From Marinomonas balearica (GTDB lineage Bacteria > Pseudomonadota > Gammaproteobacteria > Pseudomonadales > Marinomonadaceae), in assembly GCF_004362145.1 (NCBI RefSeq), contig NZ_SNXC01000015.1:124001-188000 (forward strand): DNA of 64,000 nt, in the 5' to 3' direction. The first letter of the stretch is position 1; every line of letters starts with the position of its first letter. The translations under genes were made by a program, and so were the position numbers. Below, one piece after another: positions 8,766-17,165 of the stretch. The notes beneath the pieces were generated by a model. That model was not told the DNA's origin. It was given only the letters and a program-made list of their open reading frames with translations, and did no database searches.

Positions 8766-10433
8766 TTAACGCTGTTTGGTTTCGTATTCAGGGTGAATCC
8801 AAACCGGTGCGCCAGCAGCAGGTAATGGCTTATTGCCTAAAATGATATCAGCGGCACGTTCCGCAACCATGATGGTCGGTGCGTTTAGGTTGCCGTTGGT
8901 GATGGTCGGGAAAACCGATGAGTCGACGACTCGCAAGCTATCAAGACCACGTACTTTTAGGTTTTCATCCAGTACCGCCATTGGGTCGCTGTCTGATCCC
9001 ATCTTACAGGTACAAGATGGGTGGTACGCACTTTCTACATTGTCTTTTACCCAGCGATCAATTTCTTCATCACTTTGCACGTTCATTCCAGGTTGGATTT
9101 CATCCTCACGGAATTTATCCAGCGCAGGCTGCTGAAGAATTTCACGGGTTAGACGAATCGTATCGCGCCAATCTTGCTTGTCTTGCTCCGTCGTAATGTA
9201 GTTAAACTTAATACGCGGCTTCGCAGCAGGGTCGCTTGATTCAATCCACAGCTTTCCTCGGCTTTCTGGTTTATTCGGACCAACGTGTACTTGGAATCCG
9301 TGACCGTCAAATGCGGCTTGCCCATCGTAGCGCATTGCAGCAGGTAGGAAATGGTATTGAATGTTCGGCCACTTAAGACCTGCACGTGAGCGAATAAATC
9401 CGCAAGATTCAAAGTGGTTTGTTGCGCCCAAACCGTTTTTAAAGAGAATCCAACGTGTACCAATCAAGCCTTTACTGATCAAATCAAGCTTGCCATTCAA
9501 TGTAACAGGTTCATTACAGCGATATTGGAAGTAGACTTCTAAGTGATCTTGTAAGTTCTCACCCACACCAGGTAGTTCGTGAACAACGGGCACATTAGCG
9601 CTGTCTAGAACGGATTTTGGACCGACGCCAGACAGTTGCAATAATTGCGGAGAACCAACAGAGCCCGCAGACAAAATAACTTCTTTCGATGCTGAAGCTT
9701 GAGTAACTTGTCCGTTATGGCTGAATTCAAGACCAACGGCTTTTTTGCCTTCAAATAACACTTTATGACTTAAGACGCCCGTTCTTACGGTAAGGTTAGA
9801 GCGCTTCATCGCACGACGTAGATACGCGTTTGAAGTCGACGCACGTACACCGTTTTTCACCGTCATGTGCATTGGGCCAAAGCCTTCTTGACGGTAACCG
9901 TTGTAGTCTTTGGTTTCACCGTAGCCAGCGTCTTTACCTGCATCAATAAACGCTTGGTAAAGTGGGTTAAGCTCCATGTCATTACCGTTGTTTGTGCTTA
10001 GTGGGCCTTTGCCACCTCGGTATTCGTCAGCGCCGCCAATCCAAGTCTCTGCCTTTTTAAAATAAGGGAGAACATTCTGGTAGTTCCAGCCTTGAGCGCC
10101 TTCAGTTTCCCATTCATCAAAATCGCACGCGTGGCCTCGAACATAAACCATGCCGTTAATAGACGACGAGCCGCCAAGTACTTTGCCGCGAGGGCAATGC
10201 ATTTCACGGCCATCTAGACCTTCTTCTTTGTCCGTATGGAACTGCCAAGCGTACTTTTCTGAGTTCATTGGATAAGAAAGTGCAGTCGGCATCTGGATAA
10301 AGATACTTTTATCTGAACCGCCTTTTTCCAATAAAAGGACGTTGAATTCACCGCTTTCGGTTAGGCGATCCGCTAGCACACAGCCAGCAGATCCTGCACC
10401 CACGATGATGTAATCAAATGTTTCGTTTACCAT
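8766..10433 (-). CDS. betA: Choline dehydrogenase
   Basis: This 555-aa GMC oxidoreductase has the FAD-binding motif [11 protein letters not shown] at residues 11-21 and GMC signatures [18 protein letters not shown] and [16 protein letters not shown]. The active-site region HPSCTCKMG with the catalytic histidine lies near residue 470. The length matches BetA. It oxidises choline to betaine aldehyde at the membrane, feeding electrons to the respiratory chain. It follows betB by 13 nt with GAGGTT as ribosome-binding site, giving a betBA operon for synthesis of the osmoprotectant glycine betaine. Confidence 0.95.
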   Translation of the reverse strand: MVNETFDYIIVGAGSAGCVLADRLTESGEFNVLLLEKGGSDKSIFIQMPTALSYPMNSEKYAWQFHTDKEEGLDGREMHCPRGKVLGGSSSINGMVYVRGHACDFDEWETEGAQGWNYQNVLPYFKKAETWIGGADEYRGGKGPLSTNNGNDMELNPLYQAFIDAGKDAGYGETKDYNGYRQEGFGPMHMTVKNGVRASTSNAYLRRAMKRSNLTVRTGVLSHKVLFEGKKAVGLEFSHNGQVTQASASKEVILSAGSVGSPQLLQLSGVGPKSVLDSANVPVVHELPGVGENLQDHLEVYFQYRCNEPVTLNGKLDLISKGLIGTRWILFKNGLGATNHFESCGFIRSRAGLKWPNIQYHFLPAAMRYDGQAAFDGHGFQVHVGPNKPESRGKLWIESSDPAAKPRIKFNYITTEQDKQDWRDTIRLTREILQQPALDKFREDEIQPGMNVQSDEEIDRWVKDNVESAYHPSCTCKMGSDSDPMAVLDENLKVRGLDSLRVVDSSVFPTITNGNLNAPTIMVAERAADIILGNKPLPAAGAPVWIHPEYETKQR

Positions 10434-10446
10434 AATAACCTCAGCG

Positions 10447-11904
10447 TTAGTAAGGGTTAGGTACGTCGTTTAGATCAACGTAAACACTCTTTGTTTGAGT
10501 GTAGTGGTACAGTGTTTCGATACCATTTTCGCGACCTACACCAGACTCTTTGTAACCACCTACTGGCATTTCAGCAGGCGATGCGCCCCATGTATTGATC
10601 CAGCAAATACCAGCTTGTAGCTGATTGATCACACGGTGAGCGCGCGAGATGTCTTTGGTAAAGATACCTGCAGCCAAGCCAAACTTCGTATCGTTAGCGC
10701 GGCGTACCACTTCTTCTTCGTCTTTAAATGTCAGAACAGACATAACAGGGCCAAAGATTTCTTCGCGTACTTGTGGCATGTCGTCAGTACAGTCAACGAA
10801 GACTGTCGGTGCGACAAATGCGCCTTTGTCTAAACCGTTTTCAGTGACTTGGTAACCGCCACATAAAAGCGTTGCACCCGCTTCTTTTGCTGCATCAATA
10901 TAGCCAAGAACTTTCTTCATGTGATCTTTAGAAATCAGGGCACCTACTTGCGTATTTTCGTCAGTAGGATCGCCGATAATCATCGCTTCTGTGCGAGTTT
11001 TTAGTTCCGCTTTAAACGCTTCGACCATGTCTTCGTGAACAAAAACACGTGTACCGTGAGTACATACTTCACCTTGAGTGTAGAAGTTTGCCACCATAGC
11101 GCCCGAAACCGCTTGATCAACAGGCATATCTGGGAACACGATCATTGGGGATTTGCCACCCAATTCCATGGTTACGTCTTTTAAAGAAGACGCTGACGCA
11201 GCCATTACTTTTTTACCTGTTCCAACTTCGCCCGTGAAAGATACTTTGTCGATTTCAGGGTGTCCGGTGATCATTTGGCCAACACGTGCATCACCTTGAA
11301 CAACGTTGAATACGCCATCAGGTAGCCCAGCTTCTGTGTATATTTCAGCTAATTTTAGAGCGGTAAGAGGGGTTTCTTCAGACGGTTTGAAGATCATTGC
11401 GTTGCCCGCAGCCAATGCTGGACCAGATTTCCACATTGCAATTTGAATAGGGTAGTTCCATGCGCCAATACCAGCACAGATACCAAGCGGTTCGCGACGA
11501 GTATAGTAGAAGTTACCTGCGCCAAGATCTTGATAATCACCTTGAACTTTGTCGGTTAGGCCTGCGTAATATTCGATTACGTCAGCACCTGTTTCGATGT
11601 CAACGACGCTGGCTTCTTGAATTGGTTTGCCTGTATCCAATACTTCAAGAAGGGCAAGTTCGTCATTTTTCTCACGAAGTAAGTCGGCAGCACGCTTAAG
11701 AATGCGACCGCGTTCTACGCCTGTCATGGCAGCCCAAACTTTTTGACCTTCTTTTGCAGAATCAATTGCAGCCTGAAGCTCTTTTTCGCCTGCTTGTTCT
11801 ACGGTGGCGATGACCTCACCCGTTGCTGGGTTAATCGTTTCGAAATGCTCGCCAGTGCTCGACTCAACGTAGCGTCCGTGAATGTATTGCTGCTTATGTG
11901 TCAT
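10447..11904 (-). CDS. betB: Betaine aldehyde dehydrogenase
   Basis: This 485-aa aldehyde dehydrogenase contains the catalytic glutamate segment [10 protein letters not shown] and the catalytic cysteine in [15 protein letters not shown]. The family stretch PWNYPI in the NAD-binding domain and the C-terminal [13 protein letters not shown] are typical of BetB. It converts betaine aldehyde to glycine betaine with NAD(P). The ATG at 11904 follows GAGGT and lies 30 bp downstream of an extended palindrome that could be a BetI operator. No betI gene or choline transporter is visible nearby, unlike the betTIBA arrangement of E. coli. Confidence 0.95.
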   Translation of the reverse strand: MTHKQQYIHGRYVESSTGEHFETINPATGEVIATVEQAGEKELQAAIDSAKEGQKVWAAMTGVERGRILKRAADLLREKNDELALLEVLDTGKPIQEASVVDIETGADVIEYYAGLTDKVQGDYQDLGAGNFYYTRREPLGICAGIGAWNYPIQIAMWKSGPALAAGNAMIFKPSEETPLTALKLAEIYTEAGLPDGVFNVVQGDARVGQMITGHPEIDKVSFTGEVGTGKKVMAASASSLKDVTMELGGKSPMIVFPDMPVDQAVSGAMVANFYTQGEVCTHGTRVFVHEDMVEAFKAELKTRTEAMIIGDPTDENTQVGALISKDHMKKVLGYIDAAKEAGATLLCGGYQVTENGLDKGAFVAPTVFVDCTDDMPQVREEIFGPVMSVLTFKDEEEVVRRANDTKFGLAAGIFTKDISRAHRVINQLQAGICWINTWGASPAEMPVGGYKESGVGRENGIETLYHYTQTKSVYVDLNDVPNPY

Positions 11905-12261
11905 GACTTACCTCAATTTCTTGAATTTGGTGATTTTTATTAAATGATCGTTTAATAAAAAAGAATTGTACCTAAGTTTGGTTACATTTTCAGCTTTTGT
12001 GCGAACTTAATACCCTATCGTGGCGTTTTTAGGCAGTTTTGCAGCGATATCGTTGATATCTTCTGATTACTCAAATGCGAATTTAACATAACGCCCTTTT
12101 ATATAACCTAAGTCAAACATGTTTCAACTGTTTGTAAATTGCACAATTTAGTTGAGGTATAGGGTCTAAACTTAAACTATTCGTGAGTAAGTTTAGAAGA
12201 CTTATTTACACGCTTTCTTATTGAATCTAGGTATCAAAAAATATAATAAAAGGAGACTGGT
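11905..12261. other. Intergenic control region between betB and the 59-aa membrane protein
   Basis: This AT-rich 357-bp gap serves two divergent genes. The one clear element is the palindrome at 11935-11960. A strong AAAAGGAG ribosome-binding site at 12248-12255 belongs to the small + strand gene. No further gene was seen. Confidence 0.6.
11935..11960. promoter_or_regulatory. BetI-type operator candidate upstream of betB
   Basis: Ten-base perfect arms (TTTTATTAAA at 11935-11944 and TTTAATAAAA at 11951-11960) flank TGATCG. The symmetry and the site 31 bp from the betB start suit binding by a TetR-family dimer such as BetI. The protein is not encoded here, so the link is inferred. Confidence 0.6.
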
Positions 12262-12441
12262 ATGGACTTGAAAGTAGCGGTTTTGTTAATTCTCGGGGTA
12301 CTGTTGGTGGCAAAGCTGATTTATTTATCTCAGCGAAAGACGCGTAGAGAAAATACGCAGCGCGCATCTCCCTCAAAATGCAAAAACGAACACGACGTGG
12401 CAGCACGCAGTAAGAAAGCGCACGGCGAACACGCTAAGTAG
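12262..12441 (+). CDS. Small single-pass membrane protein (59 aa), function unknown
   Basis: The ATG at 12262 has an excellent AAAAGGAG ribosome-binding site and the frame runs to TAG at 12439-12441. Residues 4-22 form a hydrophobic helix (VAVLLILGVLLVAKLIYL), followed by a highly basic, hydrophilic tail rich in Lys, Arg and His with one cysteine at 40. A hairpin terminator follows 15 nt later. The ribosome-binding site, membrane helix with positive-inside tail and its own terminator together support a real gene. I recognise no family. Confidence 0.7.
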   Translation: MDLKVAVLLILGVLLVAKLIYLSQRKTRRENTQRASPSKCKNEHDVAARSKKAHGEHAK

Positions 12442-12455
12442 AAAAGCAACAGATG

Positions 12456-12504
12456 AGTACTTGGAGAGCCGAACAAAGACTCTCCAAGTACTGCGTAGTT
12501 TTTC
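12456..12504 (+). terminator. Terminator after the 59-aa gene
   Basis: AGTACTTGGAGAG at 12456-12468 pairs perfectly with 12480-12492 (13-bp stem). A T run begins about 6 nt later at 12499. It also lies downstream of the convergent CBM48 gene. Confidence 0.7.
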
Positions 12505-12521
12505 TATTCTTTAACGGTGTA

Positions 12522-12827
12522 TTAAACCGAGATCACGCAATTAGCATCTTGGCTAATAGGGCTTTGTGTGTAGCCGTCTGCGGACTCGTCATTCAACCAC
12601 GTTTCACCGTCGATCAAATAGCGGAACTGGTAATCGTTATCTACATCCAAATTCAGAGTGGACGCATACACGCCCGTTTTTTGCTTACGCATCGGGGTCG
12701 CTTTGTCGTCCCAGCCATTAAAGTCACCCACAAGAGCGACTTTTTTAGCACCATTTAGTATTTCGGCAGGTAACGCAAACTTTACTTTGCACTGAGGTTT
12801 GGTTTTTAGGTAAGTTTTCTCAATCAT
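12522..12827 (-). CDS. Free-standing CBM48 / isoamylase early-set domain protein
   Basis: I start at the ATG at 12827 because GGAG lies six bases before it (101 aa); earlier in-frame ATG/TTG codons lack a ribosome-binding site. The whole protein is one beta-sandwich domain of the AMPK-beta/isoamylase N-terminal type. Its hallmark is VALVGDFNGWDDKATPM, followed by YQFRYLIDGETWLNDESADG. Such domains bind alpha-glucans. No glycogen gene is adjacent, so a role as a stand-alone glycogen-binding or regulatory protein is inference. It ends beside a terminator shared with the convergent 59-aa gene. Confidence 0.8.
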   Translation of the reverse strand: MIEKTYLKTKPQCKVKFALPAEILNGAKKVALVGDFNGWDDKATPMRKQKTGVYASTLNLDVDNDYQFRYLIDGETWLNDESADGYTQSPISQDANCVISV

Positions 12828-13119
12828 TTCCAACTCCATTTTCAACTAATGAGATGAACAGCACTTTTAGAGACGGCACTTGGACTGTCTCCAAACGTTA
12901 AATTGCTATTACTGCCATCAATCTAAGATTCTAGTAGCAAGTCTCACGCCAACAAAAAGACGCTTTGAGTGTAGACTATATTCGGCTTTTAGGTCTGATA
13001 CAGGTCGAAATTCACACATATATGCCTTTTAACTGATTGCTTTTTGTGCAGATTCACCTTTTTTGGCACAAGTACGGTGCGAGCGTGCTGTGTGTTCAAT
13101 AAAAGCCGGTATATGTGAT

Positions 13120-14832
13120 CTACTCACCTAAATAGCGTTTTCTTTTGGCCTCTTTTACTTTCATTAGATCAACCAGAACCAAGCCATCGACGCAATAACC
13201 AAAATCCGCATCGACACCGAAATCCAAGAAACGTACTCCACCTGGCTCACACAATTCACTGTATTGCTTAAATAAAGTTGGAACACTGGCGCCCAAGTGA
13301 CCTAATTGTTCTTTCAGGGTTCTAAAATCTTCATCGTAGTCGTCCCCTGAGAAAATATTGTCCAACAGCGGTTTGTGCTCTGTTGTAATCCTGTAAGGGG
13401 TGAACGATGCGGCTAAGAATTCTTTATCGGCATAGTATTTTTGATAAAAATGAACAAGCATGTCTTTTGCCATTTGTGGATAGCTGTTGCTCAAGCTCAC
13501 AGGGCCAAACATGTATTGTATTTCAGGGTGACGGTTTAAGTAGGCGCCAATGCCATACCAAAGGTAATCTAGACTGCGTTTCCCCCAGTATTTTGGTTGT
13601 ACGAAGCTGCGTCCGAGTTCAATGCCTTTGGCAAAGTAGGGCTCCATGTCACAGCTGTAGCGGAAAAGCTCAGAGCTGTATATGCCGTGGTCATTGCCTT
13701 CTTGAAGGTATTTCGCGACTTCGCCTATTCGGTACGCGCCGACAATTTCAAGCTCTTCTTCGTCCCATAAAACCAAATGACGATAGTAGTGATCGTACTT
13801 GTCTAAGTCTTTATGTTCCCCTGTGCCTTCTCCGACTTTGCGAAAGGCGATTTCTCTGAGCCGTCCAATTTCTTGCATAACCACTGAGTTTTGTTCGAAG
13901 TCGACGAGGTAGATTTGTTTATTGTCTTTGGTCGCGCCTAAATGTTCTGCGTTTTTTAGCTCATTTTTTAGGTGTTGGCGGTTTTGTGGGTGCGATACCG
14001 TTTTCTCTGTTTTAAGAAGCGGTTTTTTCCCTTTTGCGATTCGGTATAAGTGACGCTTTATCAGTTTATTCTTTTCTTTATCGCTCAATGGAAGTTGCGC
14101 TAATCCTTGAATGGGAATGGTCTGCCCAACTTGCATTGGAATGCGTCGATTGCGCTGACGGAACATTTCATTTGCAAGTTGTATTGTCGAAAGTGGACGA
14201 TAAAGAATCGAACTTGTGTAGAACATCATAGAGTTGCGACCACCAATATGAACTGGCAGCAATGGGCTGTTGGTCTTTTGTGCAATTTTTAAATAGCTGC
14301 TACTCCAGCCTTGATCTTTGACGCCGCTGGGAGACAGTCGTGAAACTTCCCCAGCCGGAAAGATGATCACGGCTTCTTCGTTGTGCAAGCAATTCATGAT
14401 GGCTTTAACTTGTTTACGGCCAGTTTTTCCGCCAATGTTATCAACGGGCAAAACAAGTTTTTTGAGAGCGTCAAATCCCATTAATAAATCGTTTGCGACG
14501 ATTTTTACATCCTGTCGGATTTCTCCAATCAAGCGCAATAAGGCCAGACCATCCAAAGCGCCTAATGGGTGATTTGCGACAATAACGACGCGCCCAACTG
14601 CAGGGATATTTCGACGGTCTACCTGAGAGACTTGGTAGCCGAAGTTAAAATGGTCTAATACACGATCAATAAATTCAAATCCAACGCAGTTTTCGTTCGC
14701 TTCTAGAAAGCTATTAACTTCTTCTTCGTGGAACAGTTTTTTTAGAACGCTTATTGTCGGACGCGTTATCAGTGCGCTTTTTTCTAAAAATTGAGGTGAT
14801 TTATTGGCAATAAGTTGTTCAACCTGAATCAC
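13120..14832 (-). CDS. olsF: Two-domain acyltransferase, probable bifunctional ornithine lipid synthase OlsF-like
   Basis: The GTG at 14832 is chosen (570 aa) because GGAG lies six bases upstream. The N-terminal half is a PlsC-like acyltransferase: ANHPLGALDG carries the catalytic His and Asp, and IIFPAGEVSR replaces the usual PEGT. The C-terminal half (from about residue 295) is a GNAT/OlsB-type N-acyltransferase with LREIAFRKVGEG and ELGRSFVQPKYWGKRSLDYLW. This domain order is that of OlsF, which makes lyso-ornithine lipid and then acylates it, giving a phosphorus-free membrane lipid. The gene is monocistronic. Without a phosphate-starvation element in view, regulation is unknown. Other substrates remain possible. 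Confidence 0.75.
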   Translation of the reverse strand: MIQVEQLIANKSPQFLEKSALITRPTISVLKKLFHEEEVNSFLEANENCVGFEFIDRVLDHFNFGYQVSQVDRRNIPAVGRVVIVANHPLGALDGLALLRLIGEIRQDVKIVANDLLMGFDALKKLVLPVDNIGGKTGRKQVKAIMNCLHNEEAVIIFPAGEVSRLSPSGVKDQGWSSSYLKIAQKTNSPLLPVHIGGRNSMMFYTSSILYRPLSTIQLANEMFRQRNRRIPMQVGQTIPIQGLAQLPLSDKEKNKLIKRHLYRIAKGKKPLLKTEKTVSHPQNRQHLKNELKNAEHLGATKDNKQIYLVDFEQNSVVMQEIGRLREIAFRKVGEGTGEHKDLDKYDHYYRHLVLWDEEELEIVGAYRIGEVAKYLQEGNDHGIYSSELFRYSCDMEPYFAKGIELGRSFVQPKYWGKRSLDYLWYGIGAYLNRHPEIQYMFGPVSLSNSYPQMAKDMLVHFYQKYYADKEFLAASFTPYRITTEHKPLLDNIFSGDDYDEDFRTLKEQLGHLGASVPTLFKQYSELCEPGGVRFLDFGVDADFGYCVDGLVLVDLMKVKEAKRKRYLGE

Positions 14833-14919
14833 GGCTGGCTCCAAACGTAAACTTGTTTATATTTCAATCAGATTACAAATTAGCCATGACAGCATTAAGA
14901 CGATCGTGTGACCGCTAGG

Positions 14920-14935
14920 TGACACTAAGGTGTCA
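14920..14935. promoter_or_regulatory. Short palindrome upstream of the olsF-like gene
   Basis: TGACAC-TAAG-GTGTCA, a perfect 6-bp inverted repeat, lies about 90 bp upstream of the olsF start. It could be an operator; there is no direct evidence. Confidence 0.3.
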
Positions 14936-15018
14936 GAATTAAGACAACACCCGTGCAAAACTGGGAAGTCTTAAGCGGTAAATTTGATGAAGTAGGTCTA
15001 ATAGAAGCATCAAAGCTT

Positions 15019-15064
15019 TGCGTCAGTTGCTTTCGACATGGAATCGAGGAAAGCAATTGACGCA
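15019..15064. terminator. Long hairpin downstream of chrR
   Basis: Sixteen-base arms (15019-15034 and 15049-15064) pair with a single G:U position around a 14-nt loop. It lies 30 bp after the chrR stop. No T run follows on either strand, so it may protect the mRNA 3' end or act as an unusual terminator. Confidence 0.5.
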
Positions 15065-15094
15065 GTTAATGCCAGTTACGTCTTTTAAAGGGTG

Positions 15095-15826
15095 TTATGA
15101 GGTACTGGGATGATGTTTACGCAAGATTGGATTCAGTAGACGTGTGAACCAACCAGTAAACTCTATGGGAGCCTCTGTTACCGTTAGACAAATGCATTCA
15201 GCGTCTTTGGTAACAACGGGTTTGTGTTTGTGACGGGCGTCGCGTGAGATGAAATCCCCTTTTTTATACACGCCTGATTCATCGGAAAACGCGCCTTCGA
15301 GTACCAGCGTAAATTCATCGCCTGTATGAGTATGCGATGGGATAAAAGCACCTGCTTTAATACGTGTTAGCGCAACTTGAGTGCCGTCTTTTTCGTTGCT
15401 TAGAGTAGCAATTTTAACGGCGGGCGAAAGACTCATCCATTTTAAATCATCGTAAAAAGAGGGAATAAGCTGTCGTAAGCTTTTCGGAATTTGGTACTTA
15501 CTTTCCGAGCTTAATGGTCGTCCGCTCTGCAATTTACTCATCCTAACGCTTGGAGCAGCTTGGCCGTATTTATCAAAAGAACTTTCGATTTCACCATTGG
15601 TAATCTTTGAAAGTAAATTTGTTTTTAACTGATTGAGTTGTTGATCGCTTGTGGGAATAGCAGGATCAGAAAACAATTCCGCGCCGACGAGCTCCAACTT
15701 GTGGGCCTGAGTACGACACTCTTTGCAATGCTCAAGGTGTGCAGATACGGCCACCGCTTTAGCAAGGGAGAGTGACCCTGATGAATATTCAGTAAGCAGT
15801 TCGATACTTGGGTGGTAGCGAATCAT
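15095..15826 (-). CDS. chrR: ChrR-family anti-sigma factor (zinc ASD plus cupin)
   Basis: The 243-aa protein starts with a zinc anti-sigma domain; the ligand motif HLEHCKEC sits at about residues 31-38. A C-terminal cupin domain (about 125-220) has HTHTGDEFTLVLEG, whose His and Glu would bind a second metal. This is the ChrR architecture: the N-terminal domain sequesters the sigma factor and the cupin domain is needed to release it in response to singlet oxygen or related oxidants. The ATG at 15826 follows AGGAGG that overlaps the stop of the sigma gene, so the two are translationally linked. Confidence 0.9.
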   Translation of the reverse strand: MIRYHPSIELLTEYSSGSLSLAKAVAVSAHLEHCKECRTQAHKLELVGAELFSDPAIPTSDQQLNQLKTNLLSKITNGEIESSFDKYGQAAPSVRMSKLQSGRPLSSESKYQIPKSLRQLIPSFYDDLKWMSLSPAVKIATLSNEKDGTQVALTRIKAGAFIPSHTHTGDEFTLVLEGAFSDESGVYKKGDFISRDARHKHKPVVTKDAECICLTVTEAPIEFTGWFTRLLNPILRKHHPSTS

Positions 15827-15830
15827 GAAA

Positions 15831-16406
15831 CTACCTCCTAATGATGACGGTTAGTTTATTGAGAGCAAGCCTTACTCTCGATTTAATGGTGCCGAGAGGA
15901 ATGTTTAACTCTTCCGACGTTTCTTTATGGGTTTTGCCTTCCAAATAGACTTTGGCCAGCACTTGACGCTGATCCGAAGGCAGCTGTTTTAAACTGGCTC
16001 TGATTGTGTCCTGATCACGCTTTTGTTGTGCTTCTCGAAATGGGTCGGCGTTTTCATCTTCGTCATCCGCCCACAAAAAATCAGGATCAATGCCTGTTTG
16101 GTAGCGACCATTTTTTCTAAGATAATCGATACGCGCATTTCTTGCGATCGTAAACACCCATGTATTTAAGGACGCCGATTCCGGATTGTAGGTATGCGCT
16201 TTATTCCAAATTCGAATCAAGACTTCTTGAGCGATATCGTCTGCCATTAAATTTGACCCAGGTTGAGCGGTCAAACAGAAGGCTCTGATGCGTGGCACAA
16301 AATGATCAAACAGTCTAGCGAGCGCAGCTTGATCACGCTTATTCGCGACTGAGAACATGTCGTCCAGTAACGTGGGCGTACGCTCGTCGTTGTTAGTCTG
16401 TCCCAT
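15831..16406 (-). CDS. rpoE: ECF sigma factor, RpoE/ECF11 type
   Basis: The 191-aa protein has sigma region 2 (FCLTAQPGSNLMADDIAQEVLIRIW and NARIDYLRK) and region 4 with the helix-turn-helix KVYLEGKTHKETSEELNIPLGTIKSRV. Pairing with ChrR places it in the ECF11 group, typified by Rhodobacter sphaeroides RpoE, which responds to singlet oxygen. It starts at ATG 16406 after GGAG. Its own promoter region carries TGATCC-N16-CGTAAA on the minus strand, implying autoregulation, and the same element faces the divergent operon. It is not the housekeeping RpoE/RseA system of E. coli. Confidence 0.9.
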   Translation of the reverse strand: MGQTNNDERTPTLLDDMFSVANKRDQAALARLFDHFVPRIRAFCLTAQPGSNLMADDIAQEVLIRIWNKAHTYNPESASLNTWVFTIARNARIDYLRKNGRYQTGIDPDFLWADDEDENADPFREAQQKRDQDTIRASLKQLPSDQRQVLAKVYLEGKTHKETSEELNIPLGTIKSRVRLALNKLTVIIRR

Positions 16407-16463
16407 TATTTACTCCATCGTAAATTTGAAGGCAAACAGGGGATACAGTTTGCTTATAAAGCT

Positions 16464-16491
16464 TTTACGTACCTCAGTTTAGTTCGGATCA
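16464..16491 (-). promoter_or_regulatory. ECF11-type promoter of the sigma-chrR operon
   Basis: On the minus strand TGATCC (16491-16486) is followed after exactly 16 bases by CGTAAA (16469-16464). This is about 58 bp upstream of the sigma-factor start. The element is repeated, with identical spacing, for the divergent operon. Confidence 0.8.
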
Positions 16492-16516
16492 ATCAGATTA
16501 GACTAAAATATTAAAT

Positions 16517-16544
16517 TGATCCGTTCTGTCGTAGCAAACGTATA
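16517..16544 (+). promoter_or_regulatory. ECF11-type promoter of the divergent lipid operon
   Basis: TGATCC at 16517-16522 and CGTATA at 16539-16544 are separated by 16 bases, matching the sigma operon promoter on the other strand. Transcription would begin near 16550, about 90 bp before the first gene. Confidence 0.8.
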
Positions 16545-16643
16545 CCACTATAAACAGCATTTAATCGCATCCATGAAGGCGTGCAAGGTCTGCGTTTATG
16601 GATGATGCGCTCCTTTAAACATTACCTTTAAAAGCACACAGCT

Positions 16644-17102
16644 ATGATTGCAGCACCTGAACTGAAAAGTGAACATCACATTTTGTTGGTCGAAAAGTTC
16701 AAAGCATTCTATGAGGATGTTCAGCACCCTCAACTAGAGATGATTGGCGAACTGTACGCGCCTTCTGTGCGATTTAAAGATCCAGTACATGAGTTACAGG
16801 GTATTGAGTTTGTTCACGCCTATTTAATGGAAATGAGCGCGAACGTCGAATATGGCCGTTTCGAATATTTAGATCAGTTGGTAGACGAAGACAAAGCGTA
16901 CATCAAATGGAACATGTATTTTCGACACCCCAAATTAGGCAATGAAATCCATGAAGTGCGCGGTATGACCCAGATTCAATTTACGGATCGAATTTATTTT
17001 CATGAGGATGTGTATGACATGGGCCAGTTGATTTACGAGCATATTCCTGTGATGGGAACGTTTGTCAAAATGCTTAAAAAACGTTTGGTGTCGACTAAGT
17101 AG
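16644..17102 (+). CDS. NTF2-like / SnoaL-like protein, first gene of the ECF11 operon
   Basis: The 152-aa protein has an N-terminal helix, the APSVRFKDPVHEL segment and a later beta-rich half including EVRGMTQIQF, typical of nuclear-transport-factor-2-like folds. These cone-shaped proteins may be enzymes or ligand carriers; nothing in the sequence fixes a reaction. It has no signal peptide and is probably cytoplasmic. The start has only a poor ribosome-binding site, but no better ATG follows until residue 33. It begins about 100 bp downstream of the TGATCC promoter and 63 bp before the SDR gene, so it should be part of the sigma regulon. Confidence 0.75.
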   Translation: MIAAPELKSEHHILLVEKFKAFYEDVQHPQLEMIGELYAPSVRFKDPVHELQGIEFVHAYLMEMSANVEYGRFEYLDQLVDEDKAYIKWNMYFRHPKLGNEIHEVRGMTQIQFTDRIYFHEDVYDMGQLIYEHIPVMGTFVKMLKKRLVSTK

Positions 17103-17165
17103 CGCTGTATATCCCAATGAAATACAGCAACGCGTTTACTTTATTTAAAACGGAGAACGTGCATC

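Noticed and set aside
13407-13859. 150-codon open frame antisense to the olsF-like gene
   Set aside because: The opposite strand has clear GNAT-domain motifs; the antisense frame is cysteine/serine-rich without a ribosome-binding site or domain.
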